The translations under genes were made by a program, and so were the position numbers. Shown one piece after another: positions 8,298-17,022 of a DNA stretch of 42,500 nucleotides (the stretch's first letter is position 1; each line of letters starts with the position of its first letter). Source of the DNA: Pseudomonadota bacterium (GTDB lineage: Bacteria > Pseudomonadota > Gammaproteobacteria > Xanthomonadales > SZUA-38); contig JBCCCR010000041.1 of assembly GCA_039033415.1 (NCBI GenBank), forward strand, positions 1-42,500, read 5' to 3'. The notes beneath the pieces were generated by a model. That model did not search any database. It saw only the letters and a list, made by a program, of their open reading frames with translations, and had not been told where the DNA came from.

Positions 8298-10322
8298 TCA
8301 GCGCTGAATAAAGGTCGGAGACCAGAGAATCAGGTCTACCATGCCGATCATTCTTCGGCGCCAATAATAGGGGTAGTCATCCTCAAACACATCGAGGCGT
8401 GGGATGGTCTGATCGTACAAATAGAAATGCGGCAGGTTATCCGGATTAGGCAGATCTACCTGTGTCATAAACTGCATCGCGACGCCACCCAACTGGGTAT
8501 TGGCATCCTGGTATCCGATGCTGTTTCCAACCCAACCTCCCGAGGGTGTGTAGCCCATAATCCACGAACACCAGAACTCGGCGAGCTGCCGTGGCGTGAA
8601 ATCGCCGTTCAGGTTTTCCCGGACGATCTCGGTGACCCGCATCATCCGATCGCTGTTGCCTGCATCGCGGTCGAGCATCCAATCGATTGCCTGCCACGTC
8701 TGGACCAGTGATGTGGACCCTTCCCAATGCTCCCGGTTATCCGGATAGCCATCGGGTGTCGGCCAATGGAAAAGCTCCTGGCGGGTGTCGTCAAACTCCC
8801 AGTGGAAGCGACGGGTCGTGTCCGTCGAATCCTCTTCCCGCAAAATGTGGTTACCGCCGGCGGCACGCATGCACGAGACGACGTACTCAAACGGCCGCTT
8901 TTTCTTTTCGCCCCAGGTGTTCTTGAAGGCGTCAGAGAGCAAGATCACCCGAAGGGTCCGCCTGATCTGATTCGGCGACTCTCGGAACGCGAAAAATTCC
9001 GCAGCGGCGGCCTGTACAATGGACTCCGGCGGGTTGTCAGAAATCAGTCGCTGACACAGCTTTCGGGCAATGTAGGTTGCCGTGCCGGGGTGGTATGCCG
9101 CCACCCGCATGATGAGCTCCCCTTCCCGCTCAGGCTCCGTGTTGGCCGGAATGATGTTGGACGCGGTACTGAGAATCGACTTGCCGGTCTCATCGTGCTC
9201 ACCGAGGTCGACGAAAAAGAAGCCCGTGTCACATTGCCCCGGGGTTGAGTTCCCGTTTTGCTCGTAGCGCCAGCCCGTCAGGCCTGCCGCGGCTTCATAC
9301 ACGTCATCATCGTAGTACTGGGCAGCAATCTGAATGCTCGGATTGGCAAAGTTGCCCATATCGAAGTTGTTGATTGCGACGTACGGGTTTTCCGGCAGCA
9401 GTTCAAAGCCGGTGAACGGTCGCTCAACGCCTCCATAGTTCTCCGCACCAAGGCAATGAAGTTCGAACAGTTCGCGGGCGTAGTTTTCGTTGATGCCGCC
9501 CGCGGAGTTCACGTAGTTGTCCAGGTAGCGGAGCATGACCGGGTGCTTACCCGAAGCCTCCAGCATGTTGGCAAAGTTGCCGAACGCATTAGCGCGGATA
9601 ACGTCTCGGTCCCAGGACGACCAGCCGACCTCGATATCGCGGTTACCACGGACAAACACGTTGAAGTGGTTATGCCAAAAGTCGACGATGAGCTCGAACA
9701 GCTGCTTATTGCTGAAAACCGCTCGGTTGAATGACATGTTGCGAACGTCGCGGTAGGGCCGCAGGTACACGTTTTGGTCACCGTCACATTCGCGGTTTGC
9801 GAAAGAGGTCACCCGGCTTTCGTCGAGCGACTCAAAAAGACCCTCGAACGGCGCCATCCGAGCATCAAAGTCGCTGTCGTCGATGCTCGCGGGGTTGAGC
9901 TGTTCGTCAACATAATTTTCCAGTCGTTCGTCGTCGTTCGATCCGAGCGACATGAAGTAGCCGACGTCGTCTTTCCCAAGGTCACCAAATTTGCCGACAC
10001 CCCCGCCTCCCGGGGGTGGCTCGAAGCTGTTTGAGAACACCAGACCTGGATCAACTGGATCGGCCGTCACGCCGGACTTAAGCTCTCTGCGAGCGGGTCC
10101 AAAACCCATCTTGTGGAAAACCCGCACCGCCAGCGGTGGCGTCAAGGTGTTATCCGAGCCCCCCTTGGCCCCAGCGGCGAATTCACGCGCCTTCTTCGCC
10201 AGCGGTTTGAGCTTGGGTTGAGCCCTCGCACTATCATCAGCTGTAGTGCTGGCAACCGCCGTGCTGGCAACAGCTGCCGCGGACCCCGTCAAAAAGCGGC
10301 GACGTGACTCAGAACGATCCAT
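8298..10322 (-). CDS. DUF1800 Tat-exported protein
   Basis: 674 residues from the ATG at 10322. The protein begins with a twin-arginine signal (RRRFLTG near residue 7, then an Ala/Thr-rich stretch to about 35). The family pattern follows: HKMGFGPARRELK, DFWHNHFNVF with its HNHF histidines, NYARELFELHCLGAENY, and a C-terminal LAEFWCSWIMGY segment. The frame extends upstream to 10529, but that part runs into the sulfotransferase gene and precedes the Tat motif, so it is not coding. A purine-rich AGAGG sits about 10 bases before the chosen ATG. It is the first gene of a two-gene unit with DUF1501. The molecular function of the family is not known. Confidence 0.9.
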   Translation of the reverse strand: MDRSESRRRFLTGSAAAVASTAVASTTADDSARAQPKLKPLAKKAREFAAGAKGGSDNTLTPPLAVRVFHKMGFGPARRELKSGVTADPVDPGLVFSNSFEPPPGGGGVGKFGDLGKDDVGYFMSLGSNDDERLENYVDEQLNPASIDDSDFDARMAPFEGLFESLDESRVTSFANRECDGDQNVYLRPYRDVRNMSFNRAVFSNKQLFELIVDFWHNHFNVFVRGNRDIEVGWSSWDRDVIRANAFGNFANMLEASGKHPVMLRYLDNYVNSAGGINENYARELFELHCLGAENYGGVERPFTGFELLPENPYVAINNFDMGNFANPSIQIAAQYYDDDVYEAAAGLTGWRYEQNGNSTPGQCDTGFFFVDLGEHDETGKSILSTASNIIPANTEPEREGELIMRVAAYHPGTATYIARKLCQRLISDNPPESIVQAAAAEFFAFRESPNQIRRTLRVILLSDAFKNTWGEKKKRPFEYVVSCMRAAGGNHILREEDSTDTTRRFHWEFDDTRQELFHWPTPDGYPDNREHWEGSTSLVQTWQAIDWMLDRDAGNSDRMMRVTEIVRENLNGDFTPRQLAEFWCSWIMGYTPSGGWVGNSIGYQDANTQLGGVAMQFMTQVDLPNPDNLPHFYLYDQTIPRLDVFEDDYPYYWRRRMIGMVDLILWSPTFIQR

Positions 10323-10500
10323 TCGGAAAACCTCTACACAATCGTAAGAACCCGCGAGTCTAGCAGCGGACCATTTGCCGTATGTGTGACCGGCATCTCT
10401 TTTCTGGAACCTATTCGAAAACTGTGACGCACCCGCCAGCAGGACCTGCGGCAAATGCGCTAGCGATTGGCCCCAAGAGGGCAGAAAGTGACCTGTCGCG

Positions 10501-11274
10501 TCACCCGTCAGAGGCACCGCTCCGATCAATACTATGGTTTAGCCGCTGCTCAAAAAGCGCCACCGCCTCATCATAAAGGCGGAGATCATAGGTATTAATT
10601 TCGGCAAGCTGACGGCGAAGCTCGTCGTCCAGCTCAACGTCGTCCGTACTTTCGTTGGCCCTGGGGAAGTCGTTTGGCAGAGCCCAGCGAAACATATCGA
10701 ACATCAATTCCATAGATTCGTCGAATCGCTCCTGAATCCCGACAAAGTCAAAAGATCGAAGCGTTACCAGCGCCCGGCGAAAGGATTCTTCGTTGAGCGG
10801 AAAAGGTTGGTTGACGTCTGCCGGCCAGGCTGATGGATCGTCGAGGGCGAATCGCATCGTCAACATTCGGGTTTGAATATTGGCGATATGAGACTGCACA
10901 AAGGCCCGCTTCTGCATGATGTCGGCGAGACTCAGATCTTTGGCCCACGCCGCGTTGCGACGCACGTGGCGAAGGTGCGACACGCTTCTCGCCACCGGCT
11001 CCCGAAGCATGGTCAGCGTGACGGGCGTTCGAGCAAAGCGTTTCATGAGCTGCCACGGGTAGTGTCCGCGCAAAAGTTGGGTGTTGGACCAGACGTCATC
11101 CGGCAATTCCATTAAGTAAGGAATGGGTGGATAGTTGCCATCAAACGACTGCCGCATCACCTGGTCGGCGGGGACGGTCCGCTGCGCGTCGAAGCGCAGC
11201 TCAAGCAGCGTCCGCAGCGTTGTCCCGGCCGTTTTCGGGATATGCATGAAAAAGTGGTGGTTATGAGGCGGCAT
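10501..11274 (-). CDS. Sulfotransferase (Sulfotransfer_2 family)
   Basis: PAPS-dependent sulfotransferase-like protein of 257 residues. The 5'-phosphosulfate loop is HIPKTAGTTL at 11-20, the classic HxPKTAGT form, and the 3'-phosphate-binding segment is LREPVARSVSHLRHVRR. Family members move sulfate from PAPS to sugar hydroxyls. A TTG at 11295 is in frame seven codons upstream; the ATG at 11274 is preferred, though neither has a convincing ribosome-binding site. It is followed at 178 bases by the DUF1800 gene on the same strand. It is the first of three unrelated-looking sulfotransferases in this locus (see 15077 and 21756), suggesting a sulfated product. Confidence 0.85.
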   Translation of the reverse strand: MPPHNHHFFMHIPKTAGTTLRTLLELRFDAQRTVPADQVMRQSFDGNYPPIPYLMELPDDVWSNTQLLRGHYPWQLMKRFARTPVTLTMLREPVARSVSHLRHVRRNAAWAKDLSLADIMQKRAFVQSHIANIQTRMLTMRFALDDPSAWPADVNQPFPLNEESFRRALVTLRSFDFVGIQERFDESMELMFDMFRWALPNDFPRANESTDDVELDDELRRQLAEINTYDLRLYDEAVALFEQRLNHSIDRSGASDG

Positions 11275-11376
11275 CGGCCAGGTTCGTAGGGACAAGGAAA
11301 AGCGCTACGGATAGTAATGACTACGGGGTCCTCGCGCCACCCTTGTCCAGGCAAGCCAGCGGGTTGCGTGCCTTAC

Positions 11377-13902
11377 CTATTCGAAGCCGTCAATAAAAAT
11401 GCGATCAAACGGCACGTCCTCACCCAACACAACAGGGTTGGAGGCGGTTGCCGTCGGGCCCGGATCGGCAAAAACCTGGGGCAGATAGCTGCCCTCTGGC
11501 AGAAAACCCAGGTCAGCCGTGTAGGCCCTGGCGCTTCCCGGGAGCCCATTGACGAGAGGAATCACGTCACCCGCCTCATCGACGACATTGACGCCCTGAG
11601 TTACATCACCCAGCTCCGATGCCAACCATCTGACTTCATAAGTATTTTCCGGCCCCGAATCTTCAACCAGGACAATCCAATCGATCTCAATCATCACACC
11701 GGGCTGCGATGTGGGGTCAATTCGCAGGCTTTGCCAGTTCGGCTCATCCAGCCAGTTGGCTAATGCGGGGACTGACCTCGCCGCAAGGTCAACCTCAACA
11801 ACTTGCCATTGTCCAGGGAACACCGCGACCCCCTGGGTTGTCCCGAAGACACCATCGGTCAAAGACGCGTCGCGAAAAAAGTTCACCGAAAACTGCTGAG
11901 GGTCAGCGGACTGGTAACGCACCTTTGCTAGCAGCCGCCGGTAGACTGAAGACGCAATTGGCGTCGCGGCTCCGTCCGCGGTGTTGTCGCCGGGGAAAAG
12001 AAGGATAAACGAGGGATCGTTGGTGTCGGTTGTCGCCCGATACACTCCCCCGCTGATCGACTCTCCGGTCAGTCCGCGCGAGCGAGAGAGAATCACGTCC
12101 TCGGGACTATCCATCAGCCAGGCATTTCCGAGCACATCCCGGGCAAAGTCACCGATGGGGGCAATCACGTCCGCGTTCCCGTCCGGTTCGGTGATGGTGA
12201 TGGAGGTCACGGGCGCCGCTCCAACTCGCACCGGACCCGTCGAGTATCGATAGGTTGTGTTGAATGCATCGCTGACCTCAGCCAGCACAAAATATTCTCC
12301 GCTGGGCACATCCTGAGGCCCATTCCACAAAGCGCTCGTGTCGGTGTTCTCCCGAAGATTGTCGAAAATCAGCGTTGGCGGCGGCATATTTTCGCGGACG
12401 CTGTCGTTGTCCACAAACAATCGAATCGACGCGTTGTCTTCGGGGTCGGAGGCTTCCCACTCGATGTTGAAAACCGGGTCGGCGGTGTCCAGGGGCGCCA
12501 GAATGATGGAGTCCAGCCTCACCGTCTTCTGGGTCGGGAACTCGTGAGGGTCAAACCGAAAAAAGTCGACCGTGCCGAACCAACGGTTTGCACCCTCGGT
12601 TTCCGTTTCGAGCAGCCGCATGTCTCCGATCTCGTAAACGTTGGTGCCCTCTTGCACAATGATGTCGTCGCTGGTGGTCAGCGTTGAGAGGTTGTTACCC
12701 CACAACACCCGGGCCACAGAGCCCGTGCCGATATCGCGCTCGCCGCTAACTTCGAATTGATAGGTCAGCATTCGGTAGAGTGCCGTATCAATCGGCACGG
12801 TGGCATTCATTAATATCGTTGAGTCGTCTCCGGTCGACGTGGCGCTCAACGAACCGCCTGCATAGCTGATTCCCACCAGCTGTGTGGTGCTGGCAACATC
12901 CGCAGCTTCGATCGGACCCCACGGATTTCCGAGTTCCGCGATGGAGAAGCGATTAGCGACATCTCCCCGCACGTCGGGTTCGTTGAAATTCAGAATCGGC
13001 GCCGCGTTGACACGGACATTGCCGGGGCTGTCAGCTGATGAGAACTGGCCATCAACTCGAATGACATAGCTATTTGGGGGGAGTGCGCTCAGGTCGACGG
13101 TCGCCTGAGTGCCCGCGAAACCGTCACCGAGCAGATAGCTTTGGCCGTTCGGCGCAATCGCGCTCACGGCATAAGGACCGTCACCCGCATCGGTCCATTG
13201 CACCTGCGTTTCGGCCACCGTCTGTCCGTCGGCGACCAGTCTGATCCAGTCGAGCTGGAAGGTAATACCGGGCAGGTCCGTCATGTCGAAACGGAGTCCT
13301 TTTGCGTCAGCAAACGCGCTCCAAGGTTGCGACCCGATATCGCCGCTGGGAGAGTCCGCCAGGAGATCGACCGTAACGACGTTCCAGTCGGTGCCCCGCA
13401 TCAGTTCGCCATCCTGATTTCGGCACTGTCGATTTGCGGCGCCAAACGTACTGCCTCCCGCCGACAGCTCGTCATAAAAGAAGACCTGAACACAATGGGG
13501 TGTTGTAGGTTCTGGCGCCGGCTGAAGGTAACGGACCCGCAGCGTCACGTAGCGATAGACCGAGGTATCGATCGGAAAGAGCTGACCGCGATTTCTGTTG
13601 ACGACCGAACTGGGAATCCCCGAGAACAACGCAAAGAAAGCCGGGTCATTGCCCGTACTGGTCGCGCTGTAAACACCCGACCCAAAACCCTCGCCGGTCA
13701 ACTGAATAGACTCAGTCAGGACCACGTCCTCGGGATTGCTCATATCCCAAGGGTCGCCTAGCTCGAAGGTCGCATAGTCTTGCGCCTCGCCGACGACGAC
13801 GCCGCCGGCACCTGGCACAAGGACTTCCAGGTTGCCAGCTGCTGCCGGCAAAGCGACGCTCAGCGTGATCAGCAACACCGCCCAAAAACGATCGATCATC
13901 AT
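11377..13902 (-). CDS. Exported protein with three tandem beta-rich modules and GFE tail
   Basis: 841 residues beginning with MMIDRFW and a Sec-type signal peptide (hydrophobic 6-21, Ala-rich cleavage near 22). The mature chain is three copies of a two-part module, near 39-298, 304-562 and 569-825. Each copy opens with a line like FELGDPWDM...DVVLT...LTG...GVYSATSTGNDP (42-86, 319-360, 586-630), continues with IDTSVYR and a W..V.VDL strand, and ends with a DWIRLV-type strand before an Ig/Fn3-like segment starting near V(Q/R)W. The first parts look like jelly-roll, carbohydrate-binding-like domains. The chain ends in FDRIFIDGFE, a C-terminal tail seen on many exported proteins of Lysobacterales-like bacteria. 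No catalytic motif is visible. The ATG at 13902 follows a GGAAAGG sequence. Confidence 0.75.
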   Translation of the reverse strand: MMIDRFWAVLLITLSVALPAAAGNLEVLVPGAGGVVVGEAQDYATFELGDPWDMSNPEDVVLTESIQLTGEGFGSGVYSATSTGNDPAFFALFSGIPSSVVNRNRGQLFPIDTSVYRYVTLRVRYLQPAPEPTTPHCVQVFFYDELSAGGSTFGAANRQCRNQDGELMRGTDWNVVTVDLLADSPSGDIGSQPWSAFADAKGLRFDMTDLPGITFQLDWIRLVADGQTVAETQVQWTDAGDGPYAVSAIAPNGQSYLLGDGFAGTQATVDLSALPPNSYVIRVDGQFSSADSPGNVRVNAAPILNFNEPDVRGDVANRFSIAELGNPWGPIEAADVASTTQLVGISYAGGSLSATSTGDDSTILMNATVPIDTALYRMLTYQFEVSGERDIGTGSVARVLWGNNLSTLTTSDDIIVQEGTNVYEIGDMRLLETETEGANRWFGTVDFFRFDPHEFPTQKTVRLDSIILAPLDTADPVFNIEWEASDPEDNASIRLFVDNDSVRENMPPPTLIFDNLRENTDTSALWNGPQDVPSGEYFVLAEVSDAFNTTYRYSTGPVRVGAAPVTSITITEPDGNADVIAPIGDFARDVLGNAWLMDSPEDVILSRSRGLTGESISGGVYRATTDTNDPSFILLFPGDNTADGAATPIASSVYRRLLAKVRYQSADPQQFSVNFFRDASLTDGVFGTTQGVAVFPGQWQVVEVDLAARSVPALANWLDEPNWQSLRIDPTSQPGVMIEIDWIVLVEDSGPENTYEVRWLASELGDVTQGVNVVDEAGDVIPLVNGLPGSARAYTADLGFLPEGSYLPQVFADPGPTATASNPVVLGEDVPFDRIFIDGFE

Positions 13903-14207
13903 TGATTTAACCCGCCTTTCCATCTGGCACTTCGTTTCGGACTGTGGAGCAGTATCGCTTCCATGTTCCGCCTTCGCCTTGCTCGACGCCACTGAGGCGA
14001 ACAAAAGAAATACTTTTTCAACGATCCGCGCTTTTCACCTTCCATCGGTCAAATGAACGATAGGCTTGAGACTGAGGTTCGTCTACCCTATCCGGCGACG
14101 GAATTCTCGCTCACAGCCACGGGCGACCGGTGGCCGAGAGGAAAACCGCAAATACCGCGTTACCCGGCGTGCAAAGAACCTCCGCGATAGTTCAGCGCCA
14201 TTGACTG
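13903..14207. other. Intergenic stretch, no gene seen
   Basis: These 305 bases separate two minus-strand genes: the exported repeat protein begins at 13902 and the methyltransferase ends at 14208. The stretch should contain the leader and possibly the promoter of the repeat protein. I see a TTGACC on the minus strand near 14050, but no acceptable -10 element at the right distance, no strong hairpin and no convincing ORF. Confidence 0.5.
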
Positions 14208-15050
14208 CTATCCGTCTGTCTCGCGCTTGTGCGCCAGCAATGCCGTTGTTGTGGCAATCCTCCAGCGGGCCTCTTCACCCAGTTCGGTCACCAGCTTCTC
14301 TCGCATCCAGTCCACCGGGTTCAAGTCTAGAATGTCGGCAACTCGGAGTCTGTGAAACTCATCGCGCAGTTCGGTTGGTAATCCGTCGCGATACGTCTGC
14401 AGCATCATCCATAGTGCCCAGATGGGATGCCCAGAAAGCGGCACCTGGTGGTCCTCAACCTCGATCTGATCGCCAAACAGTCGCCGAATACCCATGCGCG
14501 TCATGCCGAAATAGTGGTGCGGGTAGCCGTGTTCACGCTGCAGGAACGGCACGTTGCAATAGATCTTGCCGCCGGGTTTGAGCACTCTCAGAATCTCGGC
14601 CGCACAGTCAAACGGTTGATCTACGTGTTCGAGGACGTCCAGGGACAGGACGGCGTCGAAACAGGCATCCCGAAAAGGCAGCGCCTGGTTGACCGCGAGC
14701 ACGTCCACATGAGGGTAGTCGACCACCTCACACTGAATCAGATTCGGGAAAGTCACCTTCTTCTTCCCTGCCCCACAATCGAGCACCATCCCCCCTCGAT
14801 CCAGGATTTTTCTCGCGTTCTCGTCATAGCCGTGGGCCGAGACGTTGGCGGTTTCGTCGATGCCAAACTTACGTCGCATCTGCGGCGTCAAGAAGCTCAT
14901 CGCGGTGGCATCTTGCGGAAAAGTGGTTTTGCACGCAGGGCAAACCAGCAGGTCACCCTTTCGCAACGGTCGCTCTTCGGCCCGACAGGAAGGGCAGGAA
15001 AAGTGGTCGAGGATCCAGGCTTCTTTGTCCAGGTTCGTTTCGGTATTCAT
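14208..15050 (-). CDS. Class I methyltransferase with N-terminal zinc ribbon
   Basis: 280-residue SAM-dependent methyltransferase. The first 45 residues form a Trm112-like zinc ribbon with C19-x2-C22 and C37-x2-C40. The Methyltransf_11-type domain follows: VLDCGAGKKK as the SAM glycine loop, then DAVLSLDVLEHVDQP and ILRVLKPGGKIYCNVPF as the acidic loop and post-motif strands. The ATG at 15050 places the zinc ribbon at the N-terminus; the upstream extension would overlap the sulfotransferase gene ending at 15077. It is the last gene of a minus-strand run with glycosyltransferases and a sulfotransferase, so a sugar O-methyl or lipid-linked substrate is likely but not shown. Confidence 0.85.
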   Translation of the reverse strand: MNTETNLDKEAWILDHFSCPSCRAEERPLRKGDLLVCPACKTTFPQDATAMSFLTPQMRRKFGIDETANVSAHGYDENARKILDRGGMVLDCGAGKKKVTFPNLIQCEVVDYPHVDVLAVNQALPFRDACFDAVLSLDVLEHVDQPFDCAAEILRVLKPGGKIYCNVPFLQREHGYPHHYFGMTRMGIRRLFGDQIEVEDHQVPLSGHPIWALWMMLQTYRDGLPTELRDEFHRLRVADILDLNPVDWMREKLVTELGEEARWRIATTTALLAHKRETDG

Positions 15051-15076
15051 ATCAGTAGGTACTGTCAGCGGAATTG

Positions 15077-16969
15077 TTAGTCTTCCTGCCCGTTTGACAG
15101 GCTGGCCAGCAACGCGTCGAGGGATTTCCAGTGCTGCTCTAGTCGCTCCAGTGCCGCCGGAACGCCGCCCCGGGTCAGCTGCGACACCAGCCATCCGGGT
15201 AGCCCCCCGCCTACGCTGTCACACGCTGTCGCCACGGCCTCTCCCATCCCCCGTTTTTCCAGATCGAGAGACGTCAGCTTCTCCCGCAGGTCGTGCAACG
15301 TGGGCAGCAACCCGGTCAACGCGACCAGCGCGCTGGCATTGGCTTCCCGCACCGCCTCGCCGCTATGGAGAAGGGTGAAGGACACCGCGATGGATTCGAT
15401 ATCGGCCGGCGCTCGTGGGCCAAGATCGAAGTGCAGCTGCGGATCGTCCGTTTGGAAATGCCAGGTGCCCTCGTGACGGAACAGCGCGTTGTCGAGATAA
15501 CACTCTAGATCCGTCGTCTCTCCCCCAACTAGTGTCACCTGCACAGCAAGGTCTGTGACGACGGCCGGCTGATTGGCGGGATCGAGGCGAAGCCGATATA
15601 CCCCCCGCCCGAGCGAGCCTTCTTCCAGGCGATCGGTAGACAAGTTGAAGGACACCTCGTCGCCTGAGAGGCGCTGAGTGATCGACGCCTCCGCGGTAAA
15701 GCCCTCTCCGCGATCAAAAAATATCTGGGCCGCCACGGCTGGCGGTCGACCCACCGCGCTTTGGGCGGCGTAAAGGCTGCGGTAACGGCTTGCCGCATCC
15801 TCCCAGTTGCCGGCGATCCAGGCCCACTCGGCCAGCCGAGCCGGCGGCTCAGCCCAGCTCGGCGCGAGTCGCTCGGCGGTCTCGGCATGGCGTACCGCAG
15901 CGTTGCGGTCGCCAGCCGCCCACGCCGCCCTTGCCCGCTCCAGGGCCAAAAACGGGTCGTCGGGCCGTTGGTCGTGCCATTTACCCAGCCAGGCAGCGAG
16001 TTCAGTATGGGCACCCTGCTCGGTCAGCAGGGTGATCCGCGCGCGAAAAAGGGGAACCGGATTGCCGCTCACCTCGATCGCCCGGTCCAGCGCCGCCGCA
16101 TCTGCGGCGTCGATCTGGGGGGCCGAAACCGTGCCTTGTTCCGATCGCGGGGCTGGTGCCTGTTCTTCCAGCAGCAGAGGGTGTGGGGCTTGCAGGTGGA
16201 CGAGGTCGCGCCACAAGTGGTTGGCGGCCTCGGCTGTCTCGACCATGACGCCGGCGTCCGTCAGCTCGTCGCTGAGGTCCAGTCCGAGAGACGGCGCATG
16301 ATGCACGAGGCCCGCGTCAAAGAAGTCGACCAGGCACTCGGGCTGAACCGCCTCCCGTCCAATCTCCTCGCTAAAGTCCTTTTCCAGCACGGCGGTGATG
16401 GATCGGACAAGACGGTCCGGGTCGGCCGTGAACAACAGCACGGGAAACGGTCGCTTTTCCAGCAGTTCCAGGAGCCGCCGATTGTAGCGGCACCAAAGCT
16501 GCACCCCCGCATCCGTTGCCAGCCCATCGCGGCGCTCTAGAGACCGCGCCACTGCAAGCGGGTGTCGCAGGACGCCCAGGCGCCGCGCATTGGGTCGCAG
16601 ATCCAGCCAGTCGTCCGCCAAGAACAAGATTCGGGGATCCTTGATCAACCACGGCCGGCCCTCGCCCTCCAGTCCAGAGACGATGGCCTCCATCTTGGCC
16701 CGCTGGGTCTCGCTGACCTCTAATGTCTCTGGCGGGCTATCCCAGCTGCCACCGTGCGCTCGGAGCAGCCCTTCGTTGAGCGGCGTGATCGCCAGGTGTT
16801 CCCGGTTTCCCTTCTGATTGTCCGGATTCCAGCGGTCAACGTCCCCGATGTTAAAGCCCGCCCCCTCCAGCATGCCGGTCAGACAGCTCGTGCCGCTGCG
16901 GTGCATGCCGAGGACAAACAGGCCCGGCGAGGGAGCGTCGGATGAAGGTTGAGGGCTGGAATCGGACAT
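15077..16969 (-). CDS. Sulfotransferase with TPR and beta-sandwich extensions
   Basis: 630 residues in three parts. Residues 1-260 are sulfotransferase-like: GMHRSGTSCL at 21-30 binds the 5'-phosphosulfate, WLIKDPRILFL follows, and VLRHPLAVARSLERRDG gives the 3'-phosphate loop. Residues about 300-405 form helical TPR-like repeats (ALERARAAWAAGDRNAAVRHA and the following pair). Residues about 420-545 look like a beta-sandwich (FNLSTDRLEEGSLGRGVYRL, LHFDLGPRAPADIESI) of the sort that binds glycans, followed by a short helical tail. The gene starts 53 bases after the GT-B-like gene stop. A cytoplasmic polysaccharide sulfotransferase is the best reading; the C-terminal part is an unusual addition. 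Confidence 0.8.
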   Translation of the reverse strand: MSDSSPQPSSDAPSPGLFVLGMHRSGTSCLTGMLEGAGFNIGDVDRWNPDNQKGNREHLAITPLNEGLLRAHGGSWDSPPETLEVSETQRAKMEAIVSGLEGEGRPWLIKDPRILFLADDWLDLRPNARRLGVLRHPLAVARSLERRDGLATDAGVQLWCRYNRRLLELLEKRPFPVLLFTADPDRLVRSITAVLEKDFSEEIGREAVQPECLVDFFDAGLVHHAPSLGLDLSDELTDAGVMVETAEAANHLWRDLVHLQAPHPLLLEEQAPAPRSEQGTVSAPQIDAADAAALDRAIEVSGNPVPLFRARITLLTEQGAHTELAAWLGKWHDQRPDDPFLALERARAAWAAGDRNAAVRHAETAERLAPSWAEPPARLAEWAWIAGNWEDAASRYRSLYAAQSAVGRPPAVAAQIFFDRGEGFTAEASITQRLSGDEVSFNLSTDRLEEGSLGRGVYRLRLDPANQPAVVTDLAVQVTLVGGETTDLECYLDNALFRHEGTWHFQTDDPQLHFDLGPRAPADIESIAVSFTLLHSGEAVREANASALVALTGLLPTLHDLREKLTSLDLEKRGMGEAVATACDSVGGGLPGWLVSQLTRGGVPAALERLEQHWKSLDALLASLSNGQED

Positions 16970-17022
16970 CGGCCAGCGAGTATCGCACTCAGATCAGCGG
17001 ACTGCAGCCCCGCGAGGGCTTA

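Noticed and set aside
10323..10529. N-terminal extension of the DUF1800 gene
   Set aside because: It precedes the Tat signal, overlaps the sulfotransferase, and the ATG at 10322 has a good ribosome-binding site.
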